Positions 57,462 to 64,000 of a stretch of 64,000 bases of DNA are shown piece by piece. The stretch is from Notolepis coatsorum (taxonomy: Eukaryota; Chordata; Actinopteri; Aulopiformes; Paralepididae), in contig OZ020598.1 in the NCBI GenBank assembly GCA_963971535.1, forward strand, positions 97,991,634 through 98,055,633. The letters are read 5' to 3'. Numbering within the stretch: position 1 is the first letter of the stretch; every line of letters starts with the position of its first letter. The notes below the pieces were generated by a model. It saw only the letters and a list, made by a program, of their open reading frames with translations. It did no database searches and was not told the DNA's origin. Made by a program: the position numbers and the translations under genes.

Positions 57462-57711
57462 ACAAAGCAGCATTCCTGCTGCATTTCACTACAACAGTAA
57501 ATCAAAAGTGCAATAATAAATGATTTTGTTAAATGTATACACTTTTATCGTGCTACTAAACAAAACATTCCTGAGTGCTTCATATCCATAACATGCATTT
57601 CAGTGTTATAATGTTTTGTTTAGTAGCAGGATAAAAGTTTATACATTTAACAAAATCATTTATTATTGCACTTTTGATTTACTGTGAAATGCAGCAGGAA
57701 TGCTGCTTTGT
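57462..57711. repeat. 100-bp-arm hairpin (foldback) in hAT
   Basis: Left arm 57462-57567 and right arm 57612-57711 are inverted copies, from ACAAAGCAGCATTCCTGCTG to CAGCAGGAATGCTGCTTTGT, with a loop of about 44 bases. There is a 5-base bulge (ACAAC) and a few mismatches. Confidence 0.88.
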
Positions 57712-58044
57712 GTTTGTTGAGCAGTGGGCTTTAAGTTCATAAATTTATTTTATTAGAAGCCTTAATTATAATTGATAATTTTTGTATATATTTGGGGTTA
57801 CACAGCAATACTTTTAAATTCAGCTGTTTATAAATTCATAAAGTTGAAATTGCATTACTAAATGCATTTGAAATGGAATAAAAACAAAGTTACAACAAAT
57901 TATAATTGTTTATATACCTTGTGACTATTAGGGCTATTTGAGTGATGGGGTACTACTGGCGGGACTGCCGATAAACAATGCGGCCCCCCAGATTGATTGT
58001 GGACATTTTGTGGCCCTCACCATATACAAAGTTGCCCACCCCTG

Positions 58045-58196
58045 ATCTATTGTATCAAAAACTTTTTTTAGGTCAATGAATATTCCTAATACATATTTAT
58101 TTCTCTCTATACCGTCCGTTATTTCCTCTACAAGCTCCATTAATGCCATGGAGGTAGATCTAGCTGTTCTAAAACCATAATGGCTGTCCATTAGGA
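58045..58196 (-). pseudogene. LINE RT piece between two hAT elements
   Basis: The minus strand reads DSHYGFRTARSTSMALMELV, EEITDGIERNKYVLGIFIDL and KKVFDTID, then the hAT at 55966-58044. It connects in phase with HEILLK on the other side. Confidence 0.85.
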
Positions 58197-59189
<993 letters not shown>

Positions 59190-59275
59190 CATTAGGAGAT
59201 TATGTTTTTCAATGAAAGTGTCTTGCAACATATAGTTTTTTGAGTATCTTTGAGAACTGTGATAGCAGGGATACC
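59190..59275 (-). pseudogene. LINE RT piece, 5'-most
   Basis: Minus frames read QVSLLSQFSKILKKLYVAR-like and DTFIEKHNLLM, the RT segment directly preceding the one at 58196. One indel is present. Confidence 0.65.
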
Positions 59276-59395
59276 TGCTCATCGGGAGGAAATAGGGGTT
59301 AAGTGTCTTGCTCAAGGACACTTTGACACGCTGCCTGAGAGGAGCAGGAATCGAACCAGGAACCTCCGGTTAACCAGACGACTCCTCTACCTATC
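59276..59395 (-). mobile_element. SINE head and body fragment
   Basis: Minus strand has a B-box-like GGTTCGATTCC near 59350 and the body CTTGAGCAAGACACTTAACC. It is cut at 59276, where LINE sequence starts. Confidence 0.65.
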
Positions 59396-59924
59396 ACTGT
59401 TGAAGATATAAAGATTTATGAGAAAATATTTGCATACAATTTAGTCCAGAATTCTATAACTGTCTGTCTATATACTGTATAGGTACAGTAGTCACTCGTC
59501 TGTACTACTGTACATTCTTTCATTATACTAACTTCCAGTGCAAAAAACTAATTAAACTATTCCCAATTTTGCTGAAGACCCCTGGAACCCCCCAGGGTCC
59601 CCTCGGGGTCCCCGGACCACATTTAGAGCAACCTGCGCCGCCTTGACTGGTTTGACATTTCAATCCATTTGAAGGTTATCGTTTTAATTCTTTCAGTCAT
59701 GACATGCTTTATCAGGGGGGGTGTCTTGTATGGGGATGTGGTGGAGATTGATGTGTGGGGTGTTTGAAGGACTGACTGTTGGGGGGGGGGGTTCACGTGC
59801 CTTCGAGGAACACTGTACTTATTTTATGCATATTCTTAAGTCTGCACTTCATGCATTGATTTTATTCTGTCAACTATATGCACATTTTATGCACATTTTA
59901 TGCCTATGTTCATCTTATGCTATT
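59396..59924. other. no recognisable feature
   Basis: See 53219 for a doubtful transposon end at 59572-59636. A G-run lies at 59780-59791. Confidence 0.4.
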
Positions 59925-59979
59925 TGCTGTGAAGCACGTTGAGCTGCAATCCATGTATGAAAGGTGCTATATAAATACA

Positions 59980-60041
<62 letters not shown>

Positions 60042-60045
60042 AAGT
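59925..60045 (+). mobile_element. retroposon 3' tail, (TTA)n type
   Basis: GTGAAGCACGTTGAGCTGCA, GAAAGGTGCTATATAAATAC then about 19 ATT repeats. Same family as 18757 and 31926. Confidence 0.6.
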
Positions 60046-60054
60046 CCTTTCAAA

Positions 60055-60143
60055 AGAAGCATTGCAGCACCCAGCTCTAAACCGATGGGACTGTATTTTT
60101 ATACAGCGACCGCTCAAAGCACAACTTATTCCGCATGTTCACC

Positions 60144-60226
<83 letters not shown>

Positions 60227-60391
60227 TCCTACACCGATGGCCAAGGCAGCCAACCAGTTCATGGCGAGCAGTTACATTTCTGTAACTTGTGCGAGGACAC
60301 TTTGACGCACTGTCTGGAGGAGCCAGGGTCAAACCGGGAACCTTCAGATTACCAGACGAACGCTCTACGTCCTGAGCCTACGGCGCCCCTC
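60055..60391 (-). mobile_element. tRNA-derived SINE with expanded (CA)n
   Basis: Minus strand starts GGGGCGCCGTAGGCTCAGGA, has a B-box-like GGTTTGACCC near 60332, and CAAAGTGTCCTCGCACAAGT in the body. About 38 CA repeats (60150-60225) sit where the family normally has a short TGTGTGAATGGG. Confidence 0.7.
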
Positions 60392-60668
60392 TATGTAAAT
60401 TCTTGATCACATCAGACAAGTACAGTTCACACAGCTGGTGGCAATGTGCCAATTAAGATCCATCAGAATGTTCAAACGCAGTACGGGATGTGTTAGTTAT
60501 CTTCTGAGTGTTGTCCGGTCCCTGGGGGTTCAAATACAATATCGCTCTTCTTTCACTAGGAGAAGCAACTTCAGTCTGTTTTACAGTAGAAGTCAGTGGA
60601 CGAATCGGATCAAGTCAGAAGAACCAAAAAACTGAACAAAACCAACAACAACAATAATAACAATAGTT
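60392..60668. other. no recognisable feature
   Basis: Short spacer before the minisatellite. Confidence 0.4.
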
Positions 60669-61156
60669 CTCCTCCCTGACAGTACCGTTTAGAAGGAGGT
60701 AGAAGAAGGACTCTTTTCAGCACCATGGTCAGCTACTCCTTCACAGTACAGACAGGGAAGAAGGAGGTAGCATAGGGACTCTTTTCAGCTCCATGGTCAG
60801 ATCCTCCCTGACAGTACCGTTTAGAAGGAGGTAGCATAGGGACTCTTTTCAGCACCATGGTCAGCTACTCCTTCACAGTACCGACAGGGTAGAAGGAGGT
60901 AGCAGGTGACTATATGCAGCACCATGGTCAGCTCCTCCCTGATAGTACAGACAGGGTAGAAGGAGGGAGAAGAAGGACTCTTTTCAGGACCATGGTTAGC
61001 TACTCCCTGACAGTAGCTACATACTGTACATGGTAGAAGGAGGTAACAGAGGGACTATTTTCAGCACCATGGTCAGCTCCTCCCTGACAGCACTGACAGG
61101 GTAGAAGGAGGTAGCAGAATGACTCTATTCAGCACCCTGGTCAGCTCCTCCCTGAC
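60669..61156. repeat. about 68-bp minisatellite, seven diverged copies
   Basis: CACCATGGTCAGCTCCTCCC recurs near 60722, 60791, 60854, 60923, 60992, 61069 and 61134, with AGAAGGAGGTAGCA between. Spacings run from 63 to 77. Confidence 0.85.
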
Positions 61157-62880
61157 TATTTCACACCAGCTGTGATGCTTCTACAACATTCCCCCCCAAA
61201 GAGAGGCTCTAAGGTTGAGGGCTGCAGAGGGCAGATCAGTGGGAGGACAAAGGCAACAACAAGCCAACTGAACAAAAATAAACAACTGTGGCAGACCGGC
61301 TGGCGTGGTGCTAGAAGGCCGTTCTATCTCGGCCAAGGTACTGGGGCATATGCCCATATTAGGAATTAGACTCCCGGCTGAGCAGAGCGCATCGGCCCAT
61401 TGCAGTGCACCTGTGCCAGACACGCACGGGACATGTGAGCTCAATCAAAGCGTAATTAAGCGTGCTAGAAAAGGGAGACAGAGAGAAGGAATAGACGGAG
61501 TAGCTAAGGTGAAACCTATTGGACAATGACGATTCTCATGGATTACGGATTGGCTGGCGCTTACACTAACCTCTTCCTCCCCCCTTAACAGCAATACAAG
61601 GTTAAACTTGCTTCTACCTTGTGCTGTGTGTATTTTATTAATTCCAATCTGGTGACGGCTCAATGCACTCCAGAGTCTGTCACACCATGTATATTCACCT
61701 GTTGTTGAGTGTTGTGCTTCAGATGGATTCAGGCAGACAGTGTCATTTTAGTGGACAACAGCAGGATGGTAAAATTAGGTGAAGCCGGCAAAGAATACAG
61801 GCAACGTAAAGGTAGACGGCATTGCCATCAAAGGTCTTGATGTTACTTATGTTACTTAACTATAGTATGATATAATATATAGTATGATTTAGTTATAGTA
61901 TAATAAAATACAAATAAAATAAAAAATAATACAATTATATAGTATAATAGTAGAGCATATAGTATAAAGTATAATATAAAATAATACATGATATAATAGA
62001 ACAGTGTACTATAGATAAATGTGTTTGTGTGTGTTTGTATAAATGAATGAACCTCAGTAAATATGCAATTAACTGATAGATACACAACATTTATTTATTT
62101 ATGTTCATTTAATTGTGTTGATGTTTGGCTGTTTTGCTCTTCCTGTTTTAGTGTTTCTTCATGTTTTTTTTTTTTTTTTTTTAGATCCCCATGTGGGGTA
62201 TCATTGGAAAGCCACACTCATTGGTTACAACGATCCACAATCATTTTCGAGATCGGATCTAGATTGACGGAACTACTGCAGCCTGAGTCGGGAGTGGTAT
62301 TTTGCGCAATACCGTGTACTTTGCACAAGCCAGCATGTAACTTGAGAACCGCTGAACGGATTTTGTCGGATTTTGATGCTATCGACAGGCAACAAATACG
62401 CCTTCAATTCGATATATATATTATATTACAAAATATGCACACCCGACCCACTAGGGGTCGCCAAAGTGCCGGTTGCAAAAAATCCGAAAAACTTCCCATA
62501 TGAGGGACGTTGCAGCTTATGAATTTACATAAAATTATTTATGCATCACATTATTTATCTAATTACTTTATACATGAAAATAAGAAACCAATCATTAATC
62601 AATGAATTATGAATATAGAATATGTATGCAACAGCACTTACACCTGGACTCCTGGCAAACCACTGTGTTCCCAGAGTACTGGCTTTGTCACACGATGAGC
62701 TTCTGATTAGGACGACGAGCAGATGAAACACACACAGAGAAACCAGTTCTCACCAGTCATTCCAAAGTTGATAACATCTGACGTCTCAATTTACTCTCGC
62801 ATCGTCTCCCCTAATGAAGCCACGGGCGAAGACAGCCCCAATTATCAGCCCTGTGTGGACGCAGTTCATTATGAAAACAT
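61157..62880. other. unassigned region
   Basis: Contains an AT-rich stretch at 61850-62060 and a T-run at 62166-62182. A frame at 62063-62503 (146 codons) opens partly in low-complexity sequence and has no recognised domain. No element ends identified. Confidence 0.4.
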
Positions 62881-62883
62881 GTG

Positions 62884-63064
<181 letters not shown>

Positions 63065-63174
63065 CTGGCCTATATTTGTATGCTGAGGATTGACATTGCA
63101 ATAAGCAGCAACATGGGCATTTTTAGGCCTTGGACAGATCAAGGGCTGAGTAAAAATGGGGGTCGTTTTTAGGT

Positions 63175-63912
63175 CTGAGAGGCGACAGGGGGCTGCTAGG
63201 TGCTGAGAGGCTGAGAGGCTGCTAGGTGCTGAGAGGCTGAGAGGCTGCTAGGTGCTGAGAGGCTGAGAGGCTACTAGGTGCTGAGAGGCTGCTATAACCC
63301 CCTTTTACTTGCGTTGTGTATTTTTTATTAAAAGTCAGACACTTGCTTCTCGGTCTTGGGTGATTTATTCTGTGAACTGGGCAACAGACACAAAATATCC
63401 TGGTCAGTCAGGTAGTCGGCTCCTCATGCTTCCAAACACTGCTCAGTCACTACAGAAGTATTAGGAATAATTAGCTTACTAGCATGTTAGCTAGTTATAT
63501 ACATTTTCGACAAATTATTATTTTAAAACATTTACCATACGGTCGCTACATTCTATAGATTAATTTCAACATGCCTACACTAATAATTCCAACTAGTAGT
63601 GAGAATTAAACATTTAGGAATAATATGTTCTCAATTCTGGGTGTATGTGAACCTACCACGGGCTCATTCCTTGTGTAATGATACCACTCTAATGTGGACA
63701 CTTGCGTAGTAGCTCACAAGGAAACACCCACCAACCAATACGAATCCATAGAACAATTAAACGCCATTCTATTAAGTCTTAGTTACCTTGACAAGTGGAA
63801 TCACACACAACTCTGTTACACTACTAGGCGCTGAGAGGCTACTAGGTGCTGAGAGACTACTAGGTGCTGAGAGACTGCTAGGTGCTGAGAGGCTGCTAGG
63901 CACTGAGAGGCT
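63175..63912. repeat. GCTGAGAGGCTGCTAGGT minisatellite, split in two
   Basis: Units lie at 63175-63294 and 63821-63912; 526 bp of unrelated sequence separate them. Confidence 0.85.
63295..63820 (-). mobile_element. probable solo LTR splitting a minisatellite
   Basis: Minus strand begins TGTAACAGAGTTGTGTGTGA, has a TATA-like GTATATAAC near 63497, an AATAAATCACCC near 63368, a second polyadenylation-like TTTTTAATAAAAAA, and ends GGGGGTTA. Flanking CTGCT and CTACT agree at 4 of 5 bases. No coding region. Confidence 0.5.
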
Positions 63913-64000
63913 ATCGCCTCCCTACTTCCTATTTCCCCATGTGGAATGCACCTGATTGGATGACTTGTGGGTGCTCTAGTGCGACATCTAGTGGCTGAAT

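Larger units (their letters stand above)
55966..58044 (+). mobile_element. hAT transposon with transposase remains
   Basis: Ends CAGGGAGGGGCAACTGGCGG on the left and, inverted, CAGGGGTGGGCAACTTTG on the right. The 8-bp duplication ATCTATTG is perfect at 55958-55965 and 58045-58052. It interrupts the LINE reading frame exactly. It carries a broken transposase, a piece of another hAT family, a short tandem repeat and a 100-bp hairpin. Confidence 0.92.

Overview
The window looks like a stretch of teleost (probably spiny-rayed) fish genome made almost entirely of mobile DNA, satellites and simple repeats. I found no gene I would defend as a host protein gene, tRNA or rRNA. The evidence for a fish is the mix of elements: an esterase-ORF1 L2 LINE, several Rex1/Babar LINE fragments, an L1/Tx1 LINE, a decayed Gypsy element, several hAT elements, a Harbinger-like element, tRNA-derived SINEs with the tail motifs common in fishes, and very long (CA)n, (CTGT)n and (ATT)n tracts.

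Layout. 1-3992: a minus-strand, non-coding LTR element whose second LTR runs off the left edge; its LTR (2136 bp) and internal region (1417 bp) are largely tandem arrays. 4381-5755: a Rex1-like LINE end split by a probable solo LTR. 6571-15372: a foldback element, a palindrome of about 2.2 kb with a 6-bp target duplication, into one arm of which a 6.6-kb L2 LINE has inserted. The L2 has 204-bp tandem 5' monomers, an intact ORF1 (esterase type) and an intact ORF2 (endonuclease plus reverse transcriptase). 15379-20780: little recognisable, apart from a broken Rex1 LINE whose coding sequence has expanded into a 1.2-kb 28-bp minisatellite. 20781-24191: a Gypsy gag-pol relic. 25560-26300: an L2 relic. 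29408-31437: a Harbinger-like element carrying a nested SINE. 32220-35056: a 5'-truncated L1/Tx1 LINE with an 8-bp target duplication. 36332-37510: a Rex1 LINE. 39575-41631: two SINEs with clean target duplications. 41990-45162: two non-autonomous hAT elements, each with an 8-bp target duplication. 46750-52756: a 6-kb array of a 43-bp satellite with higher-order structure. 53600-60391: a nested stack in which a minus-strand LINE is interrupted by a SINE and two hAT elements. 60669-63912: minisatellites, one split by a probable solo LTR.

The genes here serve the elements rather than the host. The L2 ORF1/ORF2 pair is the only set that looks complete; every other coding stretch is truncated, frameshifted or rearranged. 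Boundaries were fixed where possible from target-site duplications read directly in the sequence; others are approximate. Family names come from recognising protein motifs by eye, not from a database search.
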